A stretch of 64,000 nt of DNA, taken from assembly GCA_001769855.1 (NCBI GenBank), contig MEPP01000001.1:350982-414981 (forward strand), given 5' to 3'. The DNA comes from Bdellovibrionales bacterium GWA2_49_15 (lineage in GTDB: Bacteria > Bdellovibrionota > Bacteriovoracia > Bacteriovoracales > Bacteriovoracaceae). This document shows positions 8,727 through 17,804 of this stretch, piece after piece; the stretch's first letter is position 1; the number at the start of each line of letters is the position of its first letter. The notes under the pieces are model-generated. The model made no database searches and was not told the origin of the DNA. It saw only the letters and a list, made by a program, of their open reading frames with translations. A program made the position numbers and the translations under genes.

Positions 8727-9290
8727 TTACTCAGCTTTAAAACTTACTTCATCACCACTCACTTTGACCTTGTACACGGAATCCGTGTCGAGGGGGCGAG
8801 CGCGCAAAGTGGCCTTGCCAGCTTGCATGGAATCCTGAGAAACATTCACTTCAAAAAGCTCATCAGCGGTTGCGGTAAGAACCACGGCCTTTTCAAAGTT
8901 TAAAACCAGCGTGTTGTGGGCGGTATTTAAAACCGTTCCGTCTCTCTTACAGACGCGCTTGGCGGTTTGATAACCTTCAAAAGTGACCTCTTCGCAATCG
9001 TGGCCGAGATCAAGTCTGGCGACGCAGTTGGTACTTTTGAGGGCCGGAATGGCGGTATACTCAATGGCATACTCAACGCAGCCGGGTTGCACGAAGAGAA
9101 AGTCAAATTTTACAGTGACCTTCGAAGCTGTTTTGGCCGTTCGCTTAAAAGAAAAGGTCTTTGAGGCCTTGGCGTAATCTTTGTTGGCAATGAGTCCGAC
9201 TGAGGCATCTTTACCGATCAGCTCGACGACGTCAGCGGAAAATGCCGCGAAACTTACAAAGAGTACACACACCAGTGTTACTAATTTCAT
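8727..9290 (-). CDS. Small secreted protein of unknown function
   Basis: A 187-residue protein beginning with a clear signal peptide (MKLVTLVCVLFVSFAAFSA). The mature part is beta-rich and has four Cys residues (in QPGCVEY, STNCVAR, HDCEEV and RVCKRD), which could form two disulfides in the periplasm. I do not recognise a family. I chose ATG 9290 over an in-frame upstream codon at 9365 because GGAGGA lies just before it and the signal peptide starts there. It is a single gene with its own terminator at 8692-8716. Confidence 0.75.
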   Translation of the reverse strand: MKLVTLVCVLFVSFAAFSADVVELIGKDASVGLIANKDYAKASKTFSFKRTAKTASKVTVKFDFLFVQPGCVEYAIEYTAIPALKSTNCVARLDLGHDCEEVTFEGYQTAKRVCKRDGTVLNTAHNTLVLNFEKAVVLTATADELFEVNVSQDSMQAGKATLRARPLDTDSVYKVKVSGDEVSFKAE

Positions 9291-9392
9291 AGAAATCCTC
9301 CGATAGAAATTGTTTGGACAGGGGGGGTTATACTGAATAAGTGACACACAATCACACTGCAACAAGTCACTCTTTAATTCTCGCGTGTTGCG

Positions 9393-10721
9393 CTAGTATT
9401 TGTGCTTCTTATTCAGTTCGACCATACACTCTTCCAACGTCCCGAGCATAATATCAAACTCGTGCTGACCCACAATCAAGGGTGGAGCGAGACGAATCGT
9501 CGAAGCGCCGCAGCCGAGGAGCAAGACGCCTTTTTGAAAGCTCAATTGTTCCAGGTCTTCCATATAGGCATGGGCCGCCGCTTTAGTTTTTGGATCGTTG
9601 AATTCCACACCCACCATGTAGCCAAAACCTCGCACGCTTCCGATCACGGGAAAACGCTCTTGCAGCTGGCGCAGTTTTGCTATCAAAATATCGCCGTTCT
9701 GGCGGATCGTGGGAAGAAGACCTTCCACAATTTTAAGCGTGGCCAGGGACGCGGCACAGGCCACAGGATTGCCTCCATAAGTTGATCCATGGGTTCCCCT
9801 GGGCCAGGTCATGACACTCTCTTTCGCCACGATAGCACCAAGGGGCATGCCACTCGCCAGACCTTTGGCGGTACAGTAGATATCGGGATAGACGCCGTAA
9901 TGTTCTGAGGCATACATCTGACCGGTGCGGCCGACGCCCGACTGGACCTCATCGTACACCAGCATGATTCCATGTTCGTCGCAGATACGGCGCAAACTCT
10001 TGAGGAAAAATTTCGTGGGTGGAACATAGCCACCTTCGCCCAAAACCGGCTCGAGCACAATGGCGGCCACCTCTTTAGGCGAGACGAGCGTGGCGAAAAG
10101 TTCTTCCTCGATGTGTTGAATCGCCGGAGAAGCACTTTCGGTTTCGCGCAAGTCACTATAGGGATTGCAAAACGGCACGTGATAAATTCCGGGCATGAGC
10201 GGGCCGAAGTGGGCGCGATACTTGATCTTGGAAGAGGTCAGCGCGATCGCTCCCGTGGTGCGTCCGTGAAAGGAGCCATTGAAGGCAATGATATTGGAAC
10301 GCTTGGTATGAAAGCGCGCCAGCTTGATGGCGCCCTCGATGGCCTCGGTGCCGGAGTTGGTGAGAAAAACTTTTTTGGGCCCCATGCCCGTCACATAACC
10401 GGCCAGCTTTTCCACAATATCAGACATGCTTTCGTAGTAAAAATCCGTACCGCAGATGTGCAAAAATTTATCCGCCGCCTTTTTAATCGCCTCAACAACC
10501 TGCGGGTGCGCGTGTCCGGTGGAGGCCGTGGCAATTCCCGCCATCATGTCCAGGTAGCGATTTCCATCGACGTCATAGATCCAGGGCCCCTCGCCTCTCT
10601 CCACCACCAGATCATAGGCCTTGATATAGGAGGGCGAAGAGAACTTCCGATCTTTGGCGATGATAAACTTGCCCTTGGGGCCTGGGGGTTTGACTTTGAT
10701 TTCCGGATATAATTTGCTCAT
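9393..10721 (-). CDS. Class III PLP aminotransferase (ornithine/GABA type)
   Basis: A 442-residue class III aminotransferase. Visible landmarks are VERGEGPWIYDVDGNRYLD, the cofactor phosphate loop TNSGTEAIEGAIK, the FNGSFHGRTTGAIALT motif, Asp257 (VYDEVQSGVGRTG) that holds the pyridine nitrogen, and the Schiff-base lysine Lys286 (CTAKGLASGMPLGA). The N-terminus (KVKPPGPKGK...SPSYIK) resembles an archaeal-type branch annotated variously as GABA, ornithine or acetylornithine aminotransferase, which also contains amino-acid racemases, so the substrate is open. It sits 12 bases after the aldehyde dehydrogenase gene with AGGAAA as ribosome site. The pair fits ornithine or GABA conversion to a semialdehyde and then to an acid. 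Confidence 0.85.
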   Translation of the reverse strand: MSKLYPEIKVKPPGPKGKFIIAKDRKFSSPSYIKAYDLVVERGEGPWIYDVDGNRYLDMMAGIATASTGHAHPQVVEAIKKAADKFLHICGTDFYYESMSDIVEKLAGYVTGMGPKKVFLTNSGTEAIEGAIKLARFHTKRSNIIAFNGSFHGRTTGAIALTSSKIKYRAHFGPLMPGIYHVPFCNPYSDLRETESASPAIQHIEEELFATLVSPKEVAAIVLEPVLGEGGYVPPTKFFLKSLRRICDEHGIMLVYDEVQSGVGRTGQMYASEHYGVYPDIYCTAKGLASGMPLGAIVAKESVMTWPRGTHGSTYGGNPVACAASLATLKIVEGLLPTIRQNGDILIAKLRQLQERFPVIGSVRGFGYMVGVEFNDPKTKAAAHAYMEDLEQLSFQKGVLLLGCGASTIRLAPPLIVGQHEFDIMLGTLEECMVELNKKHKY

Positions 10722-10733
10722 GTTTTTTTCCTG

Positions 10734-12305
10734 TTAATAGGGATGTCTGGTCTGAGATTGTTCGCGCATAAACTGGCTTACATAGTACGGACCGCAGAAA
10801 CCTTTCCCGCTTCCGCCCGAGCCCTTCCAGCCGCAGAAGGAATTCACCCCCGGCCAGGCACCCGTGGTGATTCCTGTGGGCCGATTGGCGTAGGTGACGC
10901 CGGCCTGGATATTGTTAAAAAAGTATTCCAGCTCGCGCTCATCCTTGCTGAAGATTCCGGCGGTCAGGCCGTAGATCGAATCATTGGCGCGCGGAATGAC
11001 CTCCTCGATGCTGTCAAAGGAGTAGATATTCACAAAGGGCAGGAACAGTTCCTCACTGTGCAGCCGGTGATTATCCGGAACATCAACCAAAGTCGGGGCG
11101 ACAAAATGCCCATGCTTATATTCCGCTTTTTCCCGCAGGTCGACCCCGCCGACTAAAATTTTGCCGCCATCTTTTTTGGCCTCTTCCACCGCCCAGAGAT
11201 ATTTTTTGACCGCGCGCTCATCAATGACCGGGCCGACAAAAACCTCTTTTCGGGTGGGATCGCCCACCACAAAGCTATTGATCGCGGCAATAAGTTTTTC
11301 CTGAAACTCTTTTCGAAGATCTTTCTGCACATAAACGCGCGAGAGCTCGCTGCACTTTTGGCCGGAGAGACCGAAGCCCGATTTCCAGGTGGCATACACC
11401 GCCTTGTCCACATCGGCCGACTTGCACACGATCCCCGGATTTTTGCCGCCCATCTCGGTGAAGCAGGGCTTGACCCATTTTCCGCCGGTGCCGAATTTTC
11501 TGATCATCCCCATTCCAACATCGTAGCTGCCGGTGAAGACAATTCCTTTCGTGAGCGGATGGTTGACCAGGGCATCTCCAATGATACTTCCACTTCCCTG
11601 CACCACCTGCAATACACCTTCCGGCACGCCGCCGTCGCGATAGGCCTCAAACAGGCACTGAGACGTCCACGGGGTGGTGGAGGCAATCTTCATCACCACC
11701 GAGTTGCCGCCCGCCAAGGCACCGGCCGACATTCCGGCCGACAAGGCCATGGGAAAATTGAAGGGCGCGATCACGGCAAAAACGCCGTAAGGTTTGAGAA
11801 CGCTGATGGCATTTTCGCCGGCCGAGAGCTGGCCCATCTTTTGCAGAAAGCCGTTGGATTTTTCAAGCTGACCGGCGTAGTAATCAAGCAGGTCGGCCGA
11901 TTCCTCAACCTCGCCCAAGGCCTCCATGCGATTTTTTCCAACTTCAAGCACCATGCGCGCGGAATATTCCCAGCGATTTTCGCGAATTTTATTGGCAACC
12001 TGATTTAAAATTTTGGCCCGCTCCTGCCAAGGGGTCATGCCCCAGGACTTCTGCGCCTTGGCCGAAAGCTGCATGATCTCATCAAATTTTCCCATGGGAG
12101 TTTTGCCGTGCCGTGACAGCAGCACGCGAGTATCGGCGGGATTAAAATTATCCAGATATCCTTCGGGCGGAATTTCCTTATAACCAAAGTACGCCGGATA
12201 TTCTTTGCCGATCATCGCTTTGGTTTTGACAACCGCCGCCTCGAAGTTTTTATCAATTTCAGCAGCATCGGCCGAAACGGCCGAGTAGGTAATCTTGAAC
12301 GCCAT
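10734..12305 (-). CDS. Aldehyde dehydrogenase, probably P5C dehydrogenase
   Basis: A 523-residue NAD(P)-dependent aldehyde dehydrogenase. The Rossmann region carries APFNFPMALSAGM and FTGSYDVG, the general base Glu284 lies in EMGGKNPGIV, and the nucleophile Cys318 lies in SGQKCSELSRVYV. That last motif and the C-terminal NRPTGITTGAWPGVNSFCG are closest to L-glutamate gamma-semialdehyde (1-pyrroline-5-carboxylate) dehydrogenases, which yield glutamate. With the aminotransferase downstream it would complete ornithine-to-glutamate or a similar route. ATG 12305 was chosen over 12356 because AAAGGAGT precedes it. Other semialdehydes are possible substrates. Confidence 0.85.
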   Translation of the reverse strand: MAFKITYSAVSADAAEIDKNFEAAVVKTKAMIGKEYPAYFGYKEIPPEGYLDNFNPADTRVLLSRHGKTPMGKFDEIMQLSAKAQKSWGMTPWQERAKILNQVANKIRENRWEYSARMVLEVGKNRMEALGEVEESADLLDYYAGQLEKSNGFLQKMGQLSAGENAISVLKPYGVFAVIAPFNFPMALSAGMSAGALAGGNSVVMKIASTTPWTSQCLFEAYRDGGVPEGVLQVVQGSGSIIGDALVNHPLTKGIVFTGSYDVGMGMIRKFGTGGKWVKPCFTEMGGKNPGIVCKSADVDKAVYATWKSGFGLSGQKCSELSRVYVQKDLRKEFQEKLIAAINSFVVGDPTRKEVFVGPVIDERAVKKYLWAVEEAKKDGGKILVGGVDLREKAEYKHGHFVAPTLVDVPDNHRLHSEELFLPFVNIYSFDSIEEVIPRANDSIYGLTAGIFSKDERELEYFFNNIQAGVTYANRPTGITTGAWPGVNSFCGWKGSGGSGKGFCGPYYVSQFMREQSQTRHPY

Positions 12306-12455
12306 GCCTGACTCCTTTGATGGGCAGATTATAGGGATTCGCAAGAGTAATTTCAAGGAAATAGTCTGAGACTGGTCAGCTTGTGCGTTGTTGAAAATGT
12401 TCTTGAATTAGTCTACTCTTTTGGCTTTGATTAAATCATTAAATGAGGGGTTCCC

Positions 12456-12989
12456 ATGGCCAAAAAAATTGATTTTTCCAATCTTAATTTACAAGATGCC
12501 CTCGATCTCGCCATTTTGATCGAAGAGGAAGCCAAAGAACGTTACGAAGAATTTGCCAAGCAAATTGGCTCCACCAGGACGGGAGATGCCGGAAGCTTTT
12601 TTGCCTCGATGGCCGAGAATGAGGACAAGCATGGTCGGGAGCTTGCCGCCCAAAGGAAAAATATTTTTGGCACTCGTCCCAGCGTTGTCACCATCGATAT
12701 GATTGATGAAGTCAGCGAGGTGGAAGCCCCCGAGTATAGTCAGGCAAGAAGCTTCATGTCTAAAAAACATGCCTTGGAAGTCGCCTTGGCCTGCGAGGTG
12801 AAGGCCTATAACTTTTTCGCCAAGGCGCTACCGCAACTCAAAAATGACGAGGTCAAAAAACTTTTTACCGAACTCAAGGCCGAGGAAGTTGCCCATCAAA
12901 ACCTCATTAAAGATCTATTGCAAAGGACCTCCGACAGCATGGACCCTGAGGTAGAGCCGGGCGATGTGGATGAACCATCCGGACTCTAA
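12456..12989 (+). CDS. Rubrerythrin/ferritin-like diiron protein
   Basis: A 177-residue helical protein with the four-helix-bundle diiron pattern. Glu ligands lie in ILIEEEAKERYEEF, an ExxH lies in ENEDKHGREL, a further Glu in ACEVKAYNFF, and a second ExxH-type pair in LKAEEVAHQNLI. No rubredoxin (Cys4) domain follows, so it is a lone erythrin-type domain. Such proteins reduce peroxide or handle iron in the cytoplasm. It starts at ATG 12456 after GAGGGG, and its last 26 bases overlap the start of the MFS gene, implying coupled expression. The C-terminal tail is acidic. Confidence 0.85.
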   Translation: MAKKIDFSNLNLQDALDLAILIEEEAKERYEEFAKQIGSTRTGDAGSFFASMAENEDKHGRELAAQRKNIFGTRPSVVTIDMIDEVSEVEAPEYSQARSFMSKKHALEVALACEVKAYNFFAKALPQLKNDEVKKLFTELKAEEVAHQNLIKDLLQRTSDSMDPEVEPGDVDEPSGL

Positions 12990-14184
12990 TCCAAAGAACG
13001 AATCCAGCAGCAAGGTTTTAAATCCGACGCTGATCAAGCTAGGACTCATTTCTTTTTTTGCCGATGTCGCCAGCGAAATGCTGTATCCCATCACACCTAT
13101 TTTTCTGACCACTGTCCTGGGCGCCTCCGCCACCGCAGTGGGAATTATCGAAGGCACGGCGGAGGCCATGGCGAGCTTAATGAAAACCTTCGCCGGCTCG
13201 TGGTCAGATCGCATTCGAAAACGAAAACCTTTTATCTGTGTGGGCTACCTCTTTGCCGCCTTGGCCAAACCATTGACCGGAGCATCAGGAAGCTGGCCTC
13301 AGGTCTTATTCGCAAGGTCCTTCGATCGTCTGGGAAAAGGACTTCGCACGGCCCCGCGGGATGCTTTGTTGGCCGAATCAGTCTCGCAGGATCAGCGTGG
13401 TGCGGCCTTTGGCTGGCATCGTCTCATGGATACCATGGGCGCGGCCATCGGCCCGCTCATCGCCATTTTGTATTTGAATTACTCAACAAATTTACGACCC
13501 ATATATTTTTTGGCCTTCATTCCCGGCATCCTCGCCGTCTTCATTTCGTTTGGAATTGCCGAGGACAAAGTGGCGGAAGTGAAAATTGTGCCGCCAAAAC
13601 CTGAATGGGAATCCCTCTCCAAGTTGCCCAAAAATTTTCGTCGGTATCTGCTGGCCTGGACCCTCTTTTCCCTCGCCAACTCCAGCGATGTTTTTTTACT
13701 ACTTAAGGTTCAGGCGGCGGGGATCAGCACGCCCAAAACCATTTTAATGTATTGCTTTTTTAATCTGATCTATGCGCTTTCCAGTCCCTCCCTGGGTGGG
13801 TTGTCCGACAAGATTGGCAGAAAAAATGTCCTGATGGGCGGACTACTCTTTTTTACCTTTGTGTACTTAAGTTTCATGCTGGCCACCTCGGAAATTTATT
13901 TTTGGCTGCTCTTTGCCAGCTATGGTTTATATATGGGGGCCACGGAGGGCGTGGGAAAGGCCTTCGCCATCGATTTATTAAGCGAAGACAGAAAGGCCAC
14001 GGCGGTCGGTTACGTGGGAACCTTTACGGGAATCGCCACCTTATTTGCCAGTATGGTGGGGGGATTTTTATGGGACAAGTTCGGTGCCTTCGCCACCTTT
14101 TTGTATGGGGCCGCGGGGGCCTTGATTTGCTTAATTATTTTATTCTTCTTTCCTGTGAAAGCGGGGAAACTTCCCACAAATTAA
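12964..14184 (+). CDS. MFS transporter, 12 TM
   Basis: A 406-residue major facilitator with about twelve hydrophobic segments. The loop after TM2 has the family motif (GSWSDRIRKRKPFI) and its second-half equivalent is GGLSDKIGRKNVLMGG. APRDALLAESVSQDQRGAAFG, between TM4 and TM5, marks a subgroup of uncharacterised bacterial MFS carriers. The substrate cannot be read from the sequence; drug or metabolite export is typical. It overlaps the diiron protein gene by 26 bases, so the two are probably co-expressed, perhaps linked to metal or oxidative stress (inference). ATG at 12964 or 12970 could be the start. Confidence 0.85.
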   Translation: MWMNHPDSNPKNESSSKVLNPTLIKLGLISFFADVASEMLYPITPIFLTTVLGASATAVGIIEGTAEAMASLMKTFAGSWSDRIRKRKPFICVGYLFAALAKPLTGASGSWPQVLFARSFDRLGKGLRTAPRDALLAESVSQDQRGAAFGWHRLMDTMGAAIGPLIAILYLNYSTNLRPIYFLAFIPGILAVFISFGIAEDKVAEVKIVPPKPEWESLSKLPKNFRRYLLAWTLFSLANSSDVFLLLKVQAAGISTPKTILMYCFFNLIYALSSPSLGGLSDKIGRKNVLMGGLLFFTFVYLSFMLATSEIYFWLLFASYGLYMGATEGVGKAFAIDLLSEDRKATAVGYVGTFTGIATLFASMVGGFLWDKFGAFATFLYGAAGALICLIILFFFPVKAGKLPTN

Positions 14185-14253
14185 CCAGTTAGGCGATGGC
14201 AATTTTTTTCATGCTTTCGTGCGAAAGACGCTGATTCGTGTTACTAATGCTCC

Positions 14254-16875
14254 ATGTCAATTTCAACCGTTATTATTACCAACGTGCTGGCGGCCTTGAT
14301 GAGCTTCCATTCAGGTTGGGTCACGCGCTCCCACACCACCCACGACTATCTGGGGGGCAATGGCGACGGCCATGGCCAAGGCGTGAGTACTGAGCGGATT
14401 GGCGGCCAGGACTACCGCGTGCTTTTTCATGATCGTGGTGAAGGTCGAATTGCCCGCCTGTGGATGACCACCGCCAAAGAAAAAATCGATACCCAATACC
14501 AGGAACTATGGGTTGAGCTGGACGGAATCACCGTCTTTAAAGGCCGGCCGCGGGATTTTTTTGAGGGTCGGGGTCCTTGGAAAGCTCCTCTGGTCTTAGA
14601 CTGGCAGCAAAGCTCCGGGGCCTTTACCAGCTACGTGCCCTTCGCCTGGAGTAAAGAGGCCAAGATTCGTTTTAAAGGCGACCCAAACTATTATCAAATT
14701 ACCTATCGCGAAGGTGCGGGATCGAGTACCGGCCCGAGTGCCGAAGAGCTGGCCCAGTTTATGAGTGAGGACTGGACCCGAAACCTCCCCGAAAATGCCG
14801 AACGCGCCAGTGTCTCCCTTGGCAAACCGCTGATTCTCGCCACCGGCCCGACCACGGTGGCGCGCCTGCATCTTCAGCTCCCCCACGAATCGTTGCCTCA
14901 GCTACAAATTAGAATTGGAAATCAGGCCCCCGTGCCTGCGACCTTTTTCTTCGGCCTAAGTGGCGAGTGGGTTGATTTCAAAAGTGCCACCCACTTTGCA
15001 AATACCGCAGGCCACCTGGCGACTCGCCTGCCCATTCCCCTGGCGGAAGGTGAGACGCTCACGCTTGAAACCCAGACCCCTGACCTCGTCGTCGAAGGCA
15101 TTATGGCGGCGACAGAGCTGGCGGCCGCCCGCCCCGGAGTTCACCTCATGGCCCAATACCGTGATCAGAAGGCCCCGGGCACCGATACCACCATGGCGGT
15201 TTTTGAATCCAATCAGGCCCTCAACTTCGTGGCCTTGTTTGAAAACCTAACCGATGGCCAGCGCGGCTCGCGCCTTTTTTTGGAAGGCGATGAGATGATT
15301 CGCACCGATGGCATGCGCTACCCGCTGAATTTGGGAACCGGAACCGAAGACTATTATAATGGCGGCTGGTACTTTCTCGGCCCCCACGCCAATGCCTTTG
15401 CAGGACAGCACGGCTTCATCGTTCACGATCCTGAGGATGGCTGGCGCCATGCCATCTATGAGCATCAGCTCTATCGTCTGCATATCGCCGATCCCATCGT
15501 CTCGCGCGGTGGGATGCGCTTTGGTTTTGAATCCGGTGAGACCGGCTCGTTCGCTCCCCTTCGGGTGAGATCGCTGGGTCTGGCCTACACCTTCGATGAT
15601 TATCAACCCCAGGGAACGCCTCAGCGTTTCACCTTCAGTGACAGCAAAAATATCCAGGCCACCTTGGATGCTGAACGAGAAAGTAAACCTGAAAACTTCT
15701 CCGTGCGAGAAGGGCGCGGGGTCACTCACATCACAGCGGTTTGTCCCGATCAGGCCTCCTCCGTCATCCTCACTCGCACCTATTCGGCCGCCAAAGGTGG
15801 CCAGTTCGCACGATTAAGAATTGAAGGACGCGAGGGAGGTGTCTGGTTTGAGGCCTATGCCAATAGCATGCGTTCGATTGCGCAAGATCTTCAGAGTTTC
15901 GAGCTCGAACCCAACGACTGCCAGGACGGGAAAATTATTTTGGAGATCGACTCCCGCGAATCGCCGGTGCCTTTTAGCGAAAGCGCCTATCAGGTTTCCT
16001 TTTTAAGCGGCCCGCCGCGCCCCGTGCTTTCGCAGGGACCCCAGTCGCAAATTTTAAATGTCCGCGACCTTCCCTCGGGCGCTCACTACGTCAACGACCA
16101 CACCATCATTCAAGACCGAGAAGGCCTCTTCCACCTCTTCGGAATTTTTCATCACGAGCCCTTCACCCCCATGGAGGAGCGCGACTTTGTCCACGCCACC
16201 ACCGCTGAGAATGAAAGCGCGCTGGGGCCTTATCAAAATCCCCATGTCTCGATGCAGGCGCTACCTGGAGAGGCGCAAATTTGGGCCCCTCATATTCTCA
16301 AAGATGAGCACCGCTACGTCATGGCCTTTCGCGCCTCGGGCCCGGATAATGACCGCTCAAAAATTCTCTTCGCCACCTCCCCCGATCTGGAAAAATGGAC
16401 CCGCTTGCCAGGTGGTTTTGAAGATCTGTGCGTCGCCCGCGATCCCATGCTCTTTCGTCTCGGCACCCTCTGGGTGGTCTATTACACCCGCTGCGTCTCC
16501 AAGGAAAATCGCGCCAGCGGCGTCGCCTACCGCGTCTCCTCTGATCTGATTCATTGGAGCGCGCCCGCCATGGCCCTGGCGCTTGGGCCGGAAACTCGCG
16601 CCTTCAACAGTGCTTATTCTGAATCTCCCTTCGTGTTTGAGCGGGGCGGATGGTTCTATCTCTCCATTACCCCTTACCCGATTAGCTGGGACGCCTCCCT
16701 GGTCTATCGCTCACGCTCGCCCTTCCACTTCGAACCCAATGCCATCGGCAGACTCAGAACTCATGCGCCCGAATGGTTTGCCGAGAACGGAGACTTTGAA
16801 ATGGGAAAACTTTTTTTCACCCATGCCGGTGCCGGACAAGGCGGCGTGTGGGCCTCGCTCCTTCAGGGACTGTAG
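14254..16875 (+). CDS. GH172 (DUF2961) glycosidase fused to a five-bladed propeller domain
   Basis: An 873-residue two-enzyme-like protein. Residues about 20-480 match the DUF2961/GH172 family: LWVELDG at 85-91, FLEGDEMIRTDG around 342-353 and GTGTEDYYNGGWYF at 361-374, with Glu344 and Glu365 as candidate catalytic acids. GH172 members act on fructofuranosides and arabinofuranosides. Residues about 590-873 form a GH32/GH43/GH130-like propeller (YVNDHTIIQDREGLFHLFGI, EAQIWAPHILKDE, CVARDPMLFRLG, NSAYSESPFVFERGGWFYL). The weakly hydrophobic N-terminus may be a signal peptide. It is a lone gene reading to a convergent neighbour. The combination suggests breakdown of a fructan- or arabinan-type glycan; the real substrate is unknown. 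Confidence 0.8.
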   Translation: MSISTVIITNVLAALMSFHSGWVTRSHTTHDYLGGNGDGHGQGVSTERIGGQDYRVLFHDRGEGRIARLWMTTAKEKIDTQYQELWVELDGITVFKGRPRDFFEGRGPWKAPLVLDWQQSSGAFTSYVPFAWSKEAKIRFKGDPNYYQITYREGAGSSTGPSAEELAQFMSEDWTRNLPENAERASVSLGKPLILATGPTTVARLHLQLPHESLPQLQIRIGNQAPVPATFFFGLSGEWVDFKSATHFANTAGHLATRLPIPLAEGETLTLETQTPDLVVEGIMAATELAAARPGVHLMAQYRDQKAPGTDTTMAVFESNQALNFVALFENLTDGQRGSRLFLEGDEMIRTDGMRYPLNLGTGTEDYYNGGWYFLGPHANAFAGQHGFIVHDPEDGWRHAIYEHQLYRLHIADPIVSRGGMRFGFESGETGSFAPLRVRSLGLAYTFDDYQPQGTPQRFTFSDSKNIQATLDAERESKPENFSVREGRGVTHITAVCPDQASSVILTRTYSAAKGGQFARLRIEGREGGVWFEAYANSMRSIAQDLQSFELEPNDCQDGKIILEIDSRESPVPFSESAYQVSFLSGPPRPVLSQGPQSQILNVRDLPSGAHYVNDHTIIQDREGLFHLFGIFHHEPFTPMEERDFVHATTAENESALGPYQNPHVSMQALPGEAQIWAPHILKDEHRYVMAFRASGPDNDRSKILFATSPDLEKWTRLPGGFEDLCVARDPMLFRLGTLWVVYYTRCVSKENRASGVAYRVSSDLIHWSAPAMALALGPETRAFNSAYSESPFVFERGGWFYLSITPYPISWDASLVYRSRSPFHFEPNAIGRLRTHAPEWFAENGDFEMGKLFFTHAGAGQGGVWASLLQGL

Positions 16876-17706
16876 CTAGAAACGATAGTTTAAGGCGAGC
16901 TGTGCGCCCTTGAGATCCTCGGTTGGTAGAAAACCTATCCAATAGGGCTTGTGATATTTTTTGTGATTAAAATAAACTCCCCAGCCATAGCTCATGCCGA
17001 TGGTCATGCCGGCGACGACATCATGGAGATAATGCCAGTTATCGTTGATGCGACTAAAGGAGATGAAGGAGGCGGTAAGATGGGCGAGGCCGCCCCAGAG
17101 CCAACCGTGGTTGGCCGTGACAACGGATGCGAAGGTAAAGGAAAAGGAGGAGTGGCCCGAAGGAAAAGACTCAGGGTCCTCACGGAACCCCGGACGAGAT
17201 TCGTGAATCATCTGCTTGAGCCCGTAGGTGACACCGACGGTGTAAAAAGAGGACTCAAACATGTGTTCGGCCCTGGCATTTCCCTTGGTGCCCCCAAAGA
17301 GTATTTGGCCCAAGACATAAGCACCATTGAGGTAACCATAACCGATAAGATCGCCTATCGCACCCCACTGTTTTAAATGGTTTTTCTGAACCACCTGATC
17401 TTGCACCTGCGTTTCAAAATCTTTTTTAAAAAGTCTTAAGCCAATCGTCAGGGCCGTCCCGCTCCAAAAAATATACTTGGCATCGGTACAAACCGGAGAA
17501 TTAAAATTATCCAGATGTTTGCCACACTCATTGGCCAAAGTGGCGAAAGCAAAAAGGCACGTCGCCGTAACAAAAAAAATTCGCAAAAACGAGTTAAACA
17601 ACAGAGGCCCCGATTGAAAGACTTTAATAGACGTGGCTTGAGACAAAAGTATAATATTACCGAACACGAGTCGTAAAACTTTGTTTGGAAGTTTATTGCG
17701 TCCCAT
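16876..17706 (-). CDS. PAP2-family phosphatase
   Basis: A 276-residue protein with the three PAP2 motifs: KQMIHESRP, SFPSGHSSFSF, and SRINDNWHYLHDVVAG with the catalytic His. PAP2 enzymes remove phosphate from lipid phosphates such as phosphatidate or undecaprenyl pyrophosphate at the membrane. A hydrophobic stretch ending in ATLANE around residues 38-58 resembles a signal peptide placed unusually deep, so translation may start later (near CTG/TTG codons around 17605). I favour ATG 17706, preceded by GGTGAGG, over GTG 17715. The C-terminus ends in F, and the last strands (AQLALNYRF) are barrel-like. It converges on the glycosidase gene with no gap. Confidence 0.8.
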   Translation of the reverse strand: MGRNKLPNKVLRLVFGNIILLSQATSIKVFQSGPLLFNSFLRIFFVTATCLFAFATLANECGKHLDNFNSPVCTDAKYIFWSGTALTIGLRLFKKDFETQVQDQVVQKNHLKQWGAIGDLIGYGYLNGAYVLGQILFGGTKGNARAEHMFESSFYTVGVTYGLKQMIHESRPGFREDPESFPSGHSSFSFTFASVVTANHGWLWGGLAHLTASFISFSRINDNWHYLHDVVAGMTIGMSYGWGVYFNHKKYHKPYWIGFLPTEDLKGAQLALNYRF

Positions 17707-17804
17707 GCACCTCACCTAAATTTTGTCAGAACCTGTAATTTTTTTACGTCTCCCACCTATTTCCCAGGGATCAGCTACAATATTTGCGGGGTTCGGGAGT
17801 TCTT

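Noticed and set aside
9972..10712. 246-codon plus-strand frame
   Set aside because: Entirely antisense to the aminotransferase, which has full family motifs.
11358..12008. 216-codon plus-strand frame
   Set aside because: Antisense to the aldehyde dehydrogenase active-site region.
14200..14232. Small CTTTCG/CGAAAG hairpin after the MFS gene as a terminator
   Set aside because: Six-base stem with a two-base loop and no following T tract, so it is too weak to call.
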